Positions 8,866 through 15,113 of a stretch of 20,040 nucleotides of DNA are shown here, piece after piece. Each line of letters opens with the position of its first letter. Position 1 is the stretch's first letter. A program made the position numbers and the translations under genes. Source of the stretch: Demequinaceae bacterium (GTDB taxonomy: Bacteria > Actinomycetota > Actinomycetes > Actinomycetales > Demequinaceae); the NCBI GenBank assembly GCA_011524475.1, contig WTKG01000153.1, forward strand, positions 1-20,040, in the 5' to 3' direction. The notes under the pieces are model-generated. The model was given only the letters and a program-made list of their open reading frames with translations, made no database searches and was not told the DNA's origin.

Positions 8866-10179
8866 ATGCTCGGAGGATTCGTGAGTGCGTTACGCGCTCC
8901 GGACTTGCGGCGGAAACTCCTTTATACGTTGGGGATTATTGCCCTGTACCGCTTGGGTGTAGCGGTGCCTACGCCAGGTGTTGATTATCAGGCTGTAGAC
9001 ATCTGCCTGAACCTTGGTCAGACCAGTTCTATCGCAAACCTCGTGAATGTTTTTGCTGGCGGCGGCTTGCTCACGTTGTCAGTGTTTGCTTTGGGCATCA
9101 TGCCGTACATCACTGCCAGCATCATTGTGCAGTTGTTGAGGGTGCTTATTCCGCGTTTCCAAGAGTTACATTCTCAGGGTTCAGAGGGCCAGGCCACTCT
9201 TACTCAATACACGCGCTACATCACGTTGGGCTTTGCTGCTCTCCAGGCGGCTTCGTACATCACGCTCGCTCGCACGGGTGGCGGCGTTGCGCTCTATGGA
9301 GTGGAATGCCCTGTTCCCGTGATCGACAACACTGCGTGGTACGCCCTCGCAATGATGGTGATGACAATGACGGCTGGCACTGCACTCTTGATGTGGCTCG
9401 GAGAACGCATCACAGAGCGCGGCGTAGGCAACGGCATGTCCTTGCTGATCTTCGCATCGATTGCAGCCAGTTTCCCCGCATCAGTAAATTCCGTGCTGAA
9501 CTCCGGTTCGGACTGGGTGCAGAACATGGTGATTGTGGGCGTGATAGCACTCGTCATTGTGGTGGTAGTGGTGTTTGTGGAGCAGTCCCAACGCCGAATC
9601 CCGGTGCAGTATGCCAAGCGCATGGTTGGCCGCAAGATGCTTGGAGGATCCTCCACGTATATTCCGATCAAGATCAATATGGCGGGAATCATCCCCGTGA
9701 TCTTTGCGTCCTCTCTACTCACGCTCCCGCAACTGATTGTTCAATTCTCGGGGGACGACCCGGCTCCCTGGGTGATTTGGGTAAGCCAGAACATTACCGA
9801 CCCCGGCAGCCCTGGAAACATCGCGTTCTATTCGTTACTGATTATTTTCTTTGCGTACTTCTACACGGCGATCACGTTCAACCCCGATGAGGTTGCGGAC
9901 AACATGAAAAAGTACGGCGGCTTTATTCCTGGTATTCGTCCGGGTAAGCCGACCGCGGACTTCCTTGATTACGTACTGACACGCATCACTTCTGTGGGCT
10001 CCTTGTACCTGGCGATTATCGCTTTGGTCCCTCAAGTGGTGTTTGTCGCGCTCGGGCTTAACGCCAATATTCCATTTGGTGGGGCCTCCATTTTGATCAT
10101 TGTGGGTGTTGGCCTCGACACTGTGAAACGCATCCAATCGCAGCTTGAGCAGCGCCACTACGAAGGGTTTTTGAAGTAG
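8866..10179 (+). CDS. secY: Protein translocase subunit SecY
   Basis: Encodes 437 residues of SecY, the channel of the SecYEG translocon in the cytoplasmic membrane. About ten hydrophobic segments are visible, with the first after ALRAPDLRRKLLYTLGIIALYRLG, and the diagnostic cytoplasmic loops RRIPVQYAKRMVGRKMLGG and FNPDEVADNMKKYGGFIPGIRPG. ATG 8866 is chosen because GGGAGG lies four bases upstream; a GTG at 8848 in frame would include that ribosome site as coding sequence. The gene is in its conserved place after rplO and is followed two bases later by adk. Confidence 0.98.
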   Translation: MLGGFVSALRAPDLRRKLLYTLGIIALYRLGVAVPTPGVDYQAVDICLNLGQTSSIANLVNVFAGGGLLTLSVFALGIMPYITASIIVQLLRVLIPRFQELHSQGSEGQATLTQYTRYITLGFAALQAASYITLARTGGGVALYGVECPVPVIDNTAWYALAMMVMTMTAGTALLMWLGERITERGVGNGMSLLIFASIAASFPASVNSVLNSGSDWVQNMVIVGVIALVIVVVVVFVEQSQRRIPVQYAKRMVGRKMLGGSSTYIPIKINMAGIIPVIFASSLLTLPQLIVQFSGDDPAPWVIWVSQNITDPGSPGNIAFYSLLIIFFAYFYTAITFNPDEVADNMKKYGGFIPGIRPGKPTADFLDYVLTRITSVGSLYLAIIALVPQVVFVALGLNANIPFGGASILIIVGVGLDTVKRIQSQLEQRHYEGFLK

Positions 10180-10181
10180 CC

Positions 10182-10745
10182 ATGCGTATTGTTTTGTTGG
10201 GCCCTCCAGGAGCAGGCAAAGGGACCCAAGCACAATTTTTGTCTGAGCGCCTCAGCATTCCAGCCATCTCCACGGGCGATATCTTCCGCGCGAATGTGGG
10301 GGGAGGCACGGATCTCGGACGTCAAGCCCAGGCCTTTATGGATAAAGGCGAATTGGTGCCCGACGACATCACCAATGCCATGGTGCGCGATCGGCTAGGA
10401 GATGGCTCGGCTGCCAACGGATTTCTTCTGGATGGGTATCCACGTAACCCTGATCAGGCGGTGGAGTTGGACACCATGTTGGCTGATTTTGATACTCACC
10501 TTGATGTCGCTATTGAAATCACTGCCGATGTCGAGGAGGTCACATCTAGATTGCTGTCCCGGGCTGAGATTGAAGGACGCAGCGATGACACCGAAGATGT
10601 GATCCGCCGCAGGCTTGAGGTATATGCGACAGAGACCGCTCCAGTTTCGGCGTATTACGAAGGCCGCGGTGTTTTGCGACAGATCGATGGAACTGGTGAC
10701 ATTACAGAGGTCACGGCCCGGTTGTTTCACGCAGTAGGTGTGTAG
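10182..10745 (+). CDS. adk: Adenylate kinase, short form
   Basis: Encodes 187 residues. Adenylate kinase interconverts ATP + AMP and two ADP. The P-loop GPPGAGKGT is at residues 7-15, the NMP-binding region follows (STGDIFRANV), then LLDGYPRN and the C-terminal RRRLEVYATETAPV block. The LID is the short type without a zinc-finger insert, as in many actinobacteria. It sits two bases after secY, the conserved secY-adk pair. Many relatives place map (methionine aminopeptidase) next; here it is not present. Confidence 0.98.
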   Translation: MRIVLLGPPGAGKGTQAQFLSERLSIPAISTGDIFRANVGGGTDLGRQAQAFMDKGELVPDDITNAMVRDRLGDGSAANGFLLDGYPRNPDQAVELDTMLADFDTHLDVAIEITADVEEVTSRLLSRAEIEGRSDDTEDVIRRRLEVYATETAPVSAYYEGRGVLRQIDGTGDITEVTARLFHAVGV

Positions 10746-10914
10746 TTTCTGCGCGTGAGCTCGTGTGTTGAGTCGCCTCGCAGGTGGGCTTTTTCACTTA
10801 CACATTGACCGACGGGGTATCTCGCACAATTGTTACATTGATGAAATGTGTTCGTCACGCACATGACCTACGCTCCTTTGAGGATTCGTTCGTGACAACG
10901 GATGAGGAGAAGTG
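10746..10914 (+). other. Intergenic region upstream of the first LRV gene
   Basis: 169 bases without a gene. After the weak terminator it contains TTGACC (10805-10810), a reasonable -35 box, but no good -10 hexamer at 16-18 bases, and a small perfect inverted repeat ACATT-GATGA-AATGT (10835-10849). GAGGAG at 10904-10909 is the ribosome site for the downstream ATG 10915. A promoter is likely but I cannot place it firmly. Confidence 0.4.
10775..10794 (+). terminator. Weak possible intrinsic terminator after adk
   Basis: GCCT (10775-10778) can pair with GGGC (10786-10789) with one wobble, followed directly by five T (10790-10794). The stem is only four base pairs with a seven-base loop, so it is a weak candidate; its position 30 bases after the adk stop, at the end of the spc-secY-adk block, is the main support. 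Confidence 0.3.
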
Positions 10915-11505
10915 ATGGCGCGAGGTTTTGGTTCAGCACCGGGAGCAGACTCGGATATCGCACTTGCATCAGACCCCGACACTTCGCGAGATCAGCTTCT
11001 TGAACTCGCTCATTCTCGTAATCCGATGGTCAGGATTGCGGTGGTGGGGCGCGAAGACTGCTCTGTGGGCACGTTAGCTCTCTTGGCTCAAGATCGTGAT
11101 GCTGATGTGCGAGCGGCTGTCGCTACCCATGCCCGATGTCCTGCGGCAAGCCTGAGTCGGCTGGCGCAGGATCGTGATGAAGGTGTAGTCATTGCCGTGG
11201 CTTTGAGCTCCGCTACAGGGGAAGGACTCTTAACCGAACTGGCGGCCTCACGGCATTCGGAGGCGGCGCGCATAGCTCGCGATCGCCTTGATGGGCTTAA
11301 TCCTACAGTGGAAGAACCTTCTTTATCGGAGCAGCAAGAGGTCTCTTCGCAGGACTACGTGGGCGGTGCTCGTATGCATGGCGCCAAGTTTTCTGAAGAA
11401 GCTGCTGAGGAGTTTTCGGCTACCACTGACACAGGGGATGACCCTGAGTACACCGGTGGTGCACGTATGCGCGGAATTAAGCGCGACGATGGTGAGGGCA
11501 AGTAA
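10915..11505 (+). CDS. Variant leucine-rich repeat (LRV/HEAT-like) protein with C-terminal YxGGARMxGxK repeats
   Basis: Encodes 196 residues of unknown function. Residues ~17-128 contain about four ~24-residue helical repeats of the pattern LLxLAxxRxPxVRxAVxxRxDCxVGxLxxLAxDRDxxVRxAVA, which fits the LRV class of alpha-solenoid repeats (as in the Azotobacter LRV protein) or related HEAT-like repeats. No iron-sulfur cysteine cluster is present; only C48 and C74 occur. After an acidic linker, a motif appears twice 31 residues apart: YVGGARMHGAK (148-158) and YTGGARMRGIK (179-189). No signal peptide or membrane segment, so probably cytosolic. ATG 10915 is preferred over GTG 10912 by Shine-Dalgarno spacing. 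It is paralogous to the next gene and sits where map is found in many relatives. Its partner, if any, would be a protein; that is inference. Confidence 0.8.
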   Translation: MARGFGSAPGADSDIALASDPDTSRDQLLELAHSRNPMVRIAVVGREDCSVGTLALLAQDRDADVRAAVATHARCPAASLSRLAQDRDEGVVIAVALSSATGEGLLTELAASRHSEAARIARDRLDGLNPTVEEPSLSEQQEVSSQDYVGGARMHGAKFSEEAAEEFSATTDTGDDPEYTGGARMRGIKRDDGEGK

Positions 11506-11611
11506 TAACCCGCTGGTTGTCTGTCGCATTCGTCACATTGCTACTTACGTGGGCGAATGAGAGACGTAGTGTGGCTCCCGTGTACTGGGGGATTATGGAA
11601 GGACCAGATTT
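11506..11611 (+). other. Intergenic region between the LRV paralogs
   Basis: 106 bases. The octamer TTCGTCAC at 11529-11536 also occurs upstream of the first LRV gene (10851-10858), which may be chance. CATTCG (11528-11533) and CGAATG (11554-11559) form a widely spaced inverted repeat. GAAGGA just before 11605 is the ribosome site for the next gene. No firm promoter was found. Confidence 0.3.
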
Positions 11612-11932
11612 ATGCTTGACCAAATTTACGACCGTCCCCCTCAGCCGCGCAGTGTCGCAGAGGAACTAGATCGAGCGCTTGATCCTGATGTCACTGGAAC
11701 AGAGCTACTTCCGCTTGCCGTGCATCGCAGCCCAGCTGTACGCACTGCCGTGGCGGCGCGACAAGACTGCCCTGTAGGTGCGCTTTTGTCCCTTGGGTAT
11801 GACCGTAGCCCCGTTGTTTTGCGGGCTTTGGTGGAGAACCCAAGTGCGCCGACTACTCTCATTCGTCAACTTGCGGAGAGTAATGAAGGTGATGTGCGTG
11901 ACCGGGCTTTGGCTCGCTTGAAAGAGGTCTAA
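11612..11932 (+). CDS. Small variant leucine-rich repeat (LRV/HEAT-like) protein
   Basis: Encodes 106 residues of unknown function. Residues ~21-104 align well with residues 16-125 of the preceding protein: both have DPDxxxxxLLxLAxxRxPxVRxAVxxRxDCxVGxLxxLxxDR followed by a further repeat ending in a basic ARL/DRL segment. The pattern VENPSAPTTLIRQLAES is characteristic of LRV repeats. The C-terminal GGARM motif region of its neighbour is absent. The N-terminus has a Pro-rich segment (YDRPPQPR). No transmembrane or signal sequence. A start at ATG 11612 has GAAGGA upstream. It is likely a partial tandem paralog that keeps only the repeat domain. Confidence 0.8.
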   Translation: MLDQIYDRPPQPRSVAEELDRALDPDVTGTELLPLAVHRSPAVRTAVAARQDCPVGALLSLGYDRSPVVLRALVENPSAPTTLIRQLAESNEGDVRDRALARLKEV

Positions 11933-11965
11933 AGGCACTTTTCTTTGCTCTACATCCGGGTGTGT

Positions 11966-11994
11966 TTGAGATTCTTCGTGCAGTGCCCTAGAAT
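11966..11994 (+). promoter_or_regulatory. Housekeeping sigma-type promoter for infA and the alpha block
   Basis: TTGAGA (11966-11971) and TAGAAT (11989-11994) are separated by exactly 17 bases, a near-consensus primary-sigma promoter. Transcription would start near 12001, giving a leader of about 50 bases before infA. The predicted leader ends in a small hairpin, CACAA (12033-12037), loop TCGG, TTGTG (12042-12046), just before the ATG. Confidence 0.75.
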
Positions 11995-12051
11995 CGTGCG
12001 TCGGGCGTTTTTGAGCGTCTGAAAATTACGTACACAATCGGTTGTGGGGTT

Positions 12052-12273
12052 ATGGCCAAGAAAGACGGCGTCATCGAGATGGAAGGCACCGTTGTCGAAG
12101 CTTTGCCCAATGCGTCCTTTCGTGTAGAACTCACGAACGGTCACATTGTGCTCGCTCACATTTCGGGGAAAATGCGTCAGCACTATATTCGAATCCTCCC
12201 TGAGGATCGGGTGGTGGTGGAGCTCACTCCGTATGACCTGACCCGTGGCCGCATTGTGTATCGGTACAAATAA
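12052..12273 (+). CDS. infA: Translation initiation factor IF-1
   Basis: Encodes 73 residues of IF-1, an S1/OB-fold protein that binds the A site of the 30S subunit during initiation. The complete family sequence is present from [19 protein letters not shown] to [15 protein letters not shown], including the [19 protein letters not shown] core. It is the first gene of the alpha block and follows a clear promoter. The G-rich TGGGG upstream is only a weak ribosome site, and a 5-base-pair hairpin overlaps it. Confidence 0.99.
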   Translation: MAKKDGVIEMEGTVVEALPNASFRVELTNGHIVLAHISGKMRQHYIRILPEDRVVVELTPYDLTRGRIVYRYK

Positions 12274-12331
12274 AAGATTTCAAGCTGTCGCCGACGCTCA
12301 TGCGTTCGAGCGCTGGCGGCGAGGAAAGAAG
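12274..12331 (+). promoter_or_regulatory. infA-rpmJ spacer hairpin adjoining the rpmJ ribosome site
   Basis: The spacer can fold as an outer 6-base-pair stem GTCGCC (12287-12292) with GGCGGC (12315-12320), one wobble, a two-by-two internal loop, and an inner 5-base-pair stem CGCTC (12295-12299) with GAGCG (12308-12312). The structure ends exactly where GAGGAAAG, the rpmJ Shine-Dalgarno, begins (12321). No T-run follows. Confidence 0.45.
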
Positions 12332-12445
12332 ATGAAGGTAAAGCCAAGCGTTAAGCCGATGTGCGACAAGTGCAAGGTCATTCGTCGTAACGGTCGCGTC
12401 ATGGTTATTTGCGAAAACTTGCGCCATAAACAGCGTCAGGGTTAG
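12332..12445 (+). CDS. rpmJ: 50S ribosomal protein L36, zinc-binding form
   Basis: Encodes 37 residues. L36 is the smallest large-subunit protein. The zinc ligands C11, C14, C27 and H32 are all present (CDKC, C, H pattern), so this is the C+ form. The reading frame is open upstream to 12245, overlapping infA, but [14 protein letters not shown] from ATG 12332 is the invariant family start and GAGGAAAG lies just upstream. Together with the C+ S14, this shows the main cluster encodes zinc-dependent versions. Confidence 0.98.
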   Translation: MKVKPSVKPMCDKCKVIRRNGRVMVICENLRHKQRQG

Positions 12446-12461
12446 CAAAAAACTACATAAT
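12433..12461 (+). promoter_or_regulatory. Candidate internal promoter for rpsM-rpsK-rpoA-rplQ
   Basis: CATAAT (12456-12461) matches the -10 consensus at five of six positions; GCGTCA (12433-12438), 17 bases upstream, matches TTGACA at three. Initiation six to eight bases after the -10 would be near 12466-12468, which is where the folded rpsM leader begins. The weak -35 keeps confidence moderate. Confidence 0.4.
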
Positions 12462-12465
12462 CCAA

Positions 12466-12560
12466 GCGTTTCGTCACTACGGAAGTAGTGACCCTCGGCA
12501 TCGGAGGCTGAGGCCCTGAAAAGGGATGACGAAGCGCCAGACCTCCGAATAGCAATGGAG
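12466..12560 (+). promoter_or_regulatory. Structured rpsM mRNA leader: four-way junction with pseudoknot
   Basis: Closing stem: GCGTTTCGTC (12466-12475) with GACGAAGCGC (12528-12537), ten pairs, one wobble. Hairpin 1: ACTAC (12476-12480), loop GGAA, GTAGT (12485-12489). Hairpin 2: CCTCGGC (12493-12499), seven-base loop ATCGGAG, GCTGAGG (12507-12513 region), seven pairs with one wobble. Hairpin 3: CCCT (12514-12517), loop GAAA, AGGG (12522-12525). Loop bases TCGGAG (12501-12506) are fully complementary to CTCCGA (12543-12548), giving a six-pair pseudoknot. CTCC (12543-12546) could instead pair with GGAG (12557-12560), the rpsM Shine-Dalgarno. It probably regulates the alpha block in response to one of its proteins; the ligand is unknown. 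This differs from the E. coli alpha-operon S4 pseudoknot. Confidence 0.7.
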
Positions 12561-12571
12561 TAGATAACCCC

Positions 12572-12943
12572 ATGGCACGTATCGTTGGAGTAGACCTCCC
12601 GCGCGATAAGCGTTTTGAGGTCGCCTTGACGTATATCTATGGAATAGGGCGCACGCGCTCTCTTCAGATTCTCGCGGCTACAGGCGTGAGCCCAGATATG
12701 CGAGTCAAGGATGCTGGTGACGCCGAGCTTGTCGCCATTCGTGACTACATCGAAGGAAACTTCCAGGTGGAAGGTGACCTTCGTCGTGAAGTTCAGGCTG
12801 ATATTCGCCGCAAGGTAGAGATTGGCACATACCAAGGACTGCGCCACCGGCGCGGCATGCCTGTACGAGGTCAGCGCACCAAGACTAACGCGCGCACCCG
12901 TAAGGGCCCCAAGAAGACCGTCGCTGGAAAGAAGAAGGCATAA
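12572..12943 (+). CDS. rpsM: 30S ribosomal protein S13
   Basis: Encodes 123 residues of S13, which forms inter-subunit bridges and contacts P-site tRNA through its basic tail. It begins [26 protein letters not shown] and contains the family signature [24 protein letters not shown] (about residues 90-113). GGAG at 12557-12560 is the ribosome site, eleven bases before the ATG, and lies at the end of a folded leader that could occlude it. rpsK follows after three bases. Confidence 0.99.
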   Translation: MARIVGVDLPRDKRFEVALTYIYGIGRTRSLQILAATGVSPDMRVKDAGDAELVAIRDYIEGNFQVEGDLRREVQADIRRKVEIGTYQGLRHRRGMPVRGQRTKTNARTRKGPKKTVAGKKKA

Positions 12944-12946
12944 CTC

Positions 12947-13336
12947 ATGGCTGCCCCTACACGAAAGCCTCGTAAGAAGATGAAGAAGACCGTGGAACAC
13001 GGTCAGGCTCACATTAAGTCCACGTTTAACAACACCATTATTTCCATCACTGATCAGTCCGGCGCTGTTGTCGCATGGTCTTCCTCAGGTCAGGTGGGAT
13101 ATAAGGGCTCACGTAAATCCACACCATTCGCTGCCCAGCAGGCAGCTGAGGTGGTGGGACGCAAGGCAAAGGACGCCGGCATGAGCAAAATTGACGTGTT
13201 TGTGAAGGGCCCCGGTTCGGGTCGCGACACCGCAATCCGTTCACTCACGGCAGCTGGCCTTGATGTGACGTCCATTAAAGACGTCACGCCACAGGCGCAC
13301 AATGGATGCCGTCCACCCAAGCGTCGCCGTAACTAG
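12947..13336 (+). CDS. rpsK: 30S ribosomal protein S11
   Basis: Encodes 129 residues of S11, part of the platform that lines the mRNA exit (E site). The [27 protein letters not shown] block and the C-terminal signature [18 protein letters not shown] are complete. In E. coli and mycobacteria rpsD (S4) follows; here there is instead a 117-base spacer and then rpoA. Confidence 0.99.
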   Translation: MAAPTRKPRKKMKKTVEHGQAHIKSTFNNTIISITDQSGAVVAWSSSGQVGYKGSRKSTPFAAQQAAEVVGRKAKDAGMSKIDVFVKGPGSGRDTAIRSLTAAGLDVTSIKDVTPQAHNGCRPPKRRRN

Positions 13337-13341
13337 TTGTC

Positions 13342-13370
13342 GTGGGCTCTGGCCCGCATTTATGTAATTT
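13342..13370 (+). terminator. Attenuator-like hairpin after rpsK
   Basis: GTGGGC (13342-13347), loop TCTG, and GCCCGC (13352-13357) form a six-pair stem with one wobble, followed by the T-rich ATTTATGTAATTT. It resembles an imperfect intrinsic terminator placed five bases after the rpsK stop and could lower transcription into rpoA. Confidence 0.4.
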
Positions 13371-13453
13371 CATACCGTATGTACTACCCCGGTTCCGCCG
13401 CCGGTCCGGGTATTGCGAGCATCAAATAGCGGGTGCTCGGAAAGGAAAATATC
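13371..13453 (+). other. rpoA leader region with second hairpin
   Basis: The rest of the rpsK-rpoA spacer holds an imperfect stem, TACCC (13385-13389 region) with GGGTA (13408-13412) and GG/CC pairs inside after a one-base bulge, enclosing a C/G-rich loop. AAGGA near 13441-13446 is the ribosome site for the GTG at 13454. No convincing promoter was found. Confidence 0.35.
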
Positions 13454-14449
13454 GTGCTTATCGCACAGCGTCCCACGCTCACTGAAAAGGTCATTTCAGA
13501 TCACCGTTCGCAGTTTTCGTTGAAGCCTCTGGAGCCTGGCTTTGGCTACACCCTGGGGAATTCTTTGCGGCGCACTCTGCTCTCCTCTATTCCCGGGGCT
13601 GCTGTCACCTCGGTTCGCTTCGAGGGTGTTCTGCACGAATTCACCACCATTGATGGCGTGAAAGAGGATGTGACAGAGATCCTGCTCAACCTCAAGCAGC
13701 TCGTGGTGTCCTCCGAAAATGACGACCCGGTCATTATGTATGTACGCAAGTCTGGTGCGGGTGCTGTCACTGCGGCAGACATTTCTCCCCCTGCTGGAGT
13801 GGAGATTCACAATCCAGACCTTCACATCGCCACGTTGAATGCGAAGGCTAAGTTTGAAGTTGAGCTCACTGTGGAGCGTGGCCGTGGATACGTCCCTGCA
13901 ACGTTGAACAAGAGTTACGACGCCGAGATCGGTCAGATTCCCGTGGACTCGATCTATTCTCCGGTCCTCAAGGTCACCTACAAGGTGGAGGCCACTCGTG
14001 TGGCGCAGCGCACGGACTTTGATGAACTCGTGATCGATGTAGAGACCAAATCCTCGATGAGCCCTGGAGACGCCGTTGCCTCGGCTGGCTCCACCCTTGT
14101 GGAACTGTTTGGCCTCGCAAAGGCGTTGAACGATGAGGCAGAGGGAATTGAAATTGGCCCGGCGGACTCGGACGAGTCTCTTGCAGAGGACTACAACCTT
14201 CCGGTGGAAGACCTTAACCTCACGCAACGCTCCTACAACTGCCTCAAACGTGAGGGTATCCACACTGTAGGAGAACTCACTGCGCGCAGCGAGGCTGACC
14301 TCATGGACATCCGTAACTTTGGGCAGAAGTCCATCACTGAAGTCAAGGAAAAGCTTGCAGAAATGGGCTTCTCTTTGAAAGACGGCATGGCGGATTACGA
14401 TCCTGCTGCAGCCGGCGGTGTGTACTTCTCTGCAAGCGAAGAGAACTAG
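13454..14449 (+). CDS. rpoA: DNA-directed RNA polymerase subunit alpha
   Basis: Encodes 331 residues. The alpha dimer nucleates RNA polymerase assembly (N-terminal domain, residues ~1-230, with [28 protein letters not shown]) and its C-terminal domain (about 255-312) binds UP elements and activators. The DNA-binding determinant equivalent to E. coli R265/N268/C269 is seen as RSYNC, and the helix-hairpin [26 protein letters not shown] is intact. The GTG at 13454 gives [12 protein letters not shown], the common actinobacterial start, with AAGGA upstream; an in-frame GTG at 13433 adds seven residues that overlap the ribosome site. Confidence 0.99.
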   Translation: MLIAQRPTLTEKVISDHRSQFSLKPLEPGFGYTLGNSLRRTLLSSIPGAAVTSVRFEGVLHEFTTIDGVKEDVTEILLNLKQLVVSSENDDPVIMYVRKSGAGAVTAADISPPAGVEIHNPDLHIATLNAKAKFEVELTVERGRGYVPATLNKSYDAEIGQIPVDSIYSPVLKVTYKVEATRVAQRTDFDELVIDVETKSSMSPGDAVASAGSTLVELFGLAKALNDEAEGIEIGPADSDESLAEDYNLPVEDLNLTQRSYNCLKREGIHTVGELTARSEADLMDIRNFGQKSITEVKEKLAEMGFSLKDGMADYDPAAAGGVYFSASEEN

Positions 14450-14461
14450 GAGAACCTCACT

Positions 14462-15052
14462 ATGCCTACCCCGACTAAGGGAGCCCGACTGGGTGGAGGG
14501 CCTGCGCATGAACGTCTCATGCTCGCCAACTTGGCTCAAAGCCTGTTTCGTCATGGCCGTATCACCACCACGGCGACCCGGGCCAAGCGCCTCCGTCCAT
14601 TCGCTGAAAGATTGATTACTTTTGCGAAGCGTGGAGATCTGGCGTCGCGGCGTCGCGTCCTAGGCGTGATTAGCGACAAGGGTGTGGTGCACACTCTCTT
14701 CACAGACATTGGGCCAGCAATGGCTGATCGTCCTGGCGGCTACACCCGGATCACCAAGGTTGGTGCACGTAAGGGCGACAACGCGCCGATGGCGGTGATC
14801 GAACTTGTGGGCGAGTCTTTTAGCGCCAAGCAATCAGTGGTGAAAGAAGCAGAAAAGGCTGCTGAGGTAGCGGCAGAGACGGATTCTTCGGCTGAGTCGG
14901 CAGAAGAAACCCCGAAAAAGAAGCCTGCTGCCAAGAAAAAGGATGAGTCTGCAAAGAAGTCATCTGACGCTAAGAAAGAACCTGCAAAGAAGCCTGCTGC
15001 CAAGAAAAAGCCAGCAGCAAAAAAGGCTCCAGCGGAAAAGAAGGAATCCTAG
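14462..15052 (+). CDS. rplQ: 50S ribosomal protein L17 with Lys/Ala-rich C-terminal tail
   Basis: Encodes 196 residues. The first ~120 are a complete L17 ([21 protein letters not shown], then the [26 protein letters not shown] and [24 protein letters not shown] blocks); L17 lies near the tunnel exit. The last ~70 residues are low-complexity: first Ala/Glu-rich, then [12 protein letters not shown] repeats. C-terminal tails of this kind are known in actinobacterial L17. A 25-base stretch of the tail is repeated exactly. AGGAG just upstream of the ATG sets the start. It closes the alpha block. Confidence 0.97.
   Translation: MPTPTKGARLGGGPAHERLMLANLAQSLFRHGRITTTATRAKRLRPFAERLITFAKRGDLASRRRVLGVISDKGVVHTLFTDIGPAMADRPGGYTRITKVGARKGDNAPMAVIELVGESFSAKQSVVKEAEKAAEVAAETDSSAESAEETPKKKPAAKKKDESAKKSSDAKKEPAKKPAAKKKPAAKKAPAEKKES
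14917..15010 (+). repeat. 25-base exact direct repeat in the L17 tail
   Basis: Bases 14917-14941 and 14986-15010 are identical (69-base period, in frame) and encode the KKPAAKKK unit. It is shorter and less striking than the rplO repeat but of the same compositional type. Confidence 0.9.
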
Positions 15053-15113
15053 GCGAATTCTTGCGACAGAGTGCGCGAGAAGTAGTGCGCCGCTCATCAC
15101 AAAGGCGGACTCC

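Noticed and set aside
12281..12325. GTTCGAG near 12304 in the infA-rpmJ spacer suggests a tRNA T-loop
   Set aside because: No acceptor stem, D-arm or anticodon arm can be formed around it; it is the loop of a simple hairpin.
12466..12537. Cloverleaf shape before rpsM considered as a tRNA gene
   Set aside because: At about 72 bases it has tRNA-like size, but the closing stem is ten pairs, two arms have tetraloops, and there is no T-loop GTTCRA or D-loop GG signature; position before rpsM points to an mRNA leader.
12224..13012. 262-codon minus-strand open frame across infA-rpmJ-rpsM
   Set aside because: It runs antisense through three well-recognised genes and the structured leader and shows no family pattern.
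13496..14554. 352-codon minus-strand open frame opposite rpoA
   Set aside because: A by-product of rpoA codon usage; the plus-strand product is unambiguous.
15060..15079. Hairpin CTTGCG with CGCGAG between rplQ and truA as a terminator
   Set aside because: Six pairs with a wobble but an eight-base loop and no T-run; not convincing.
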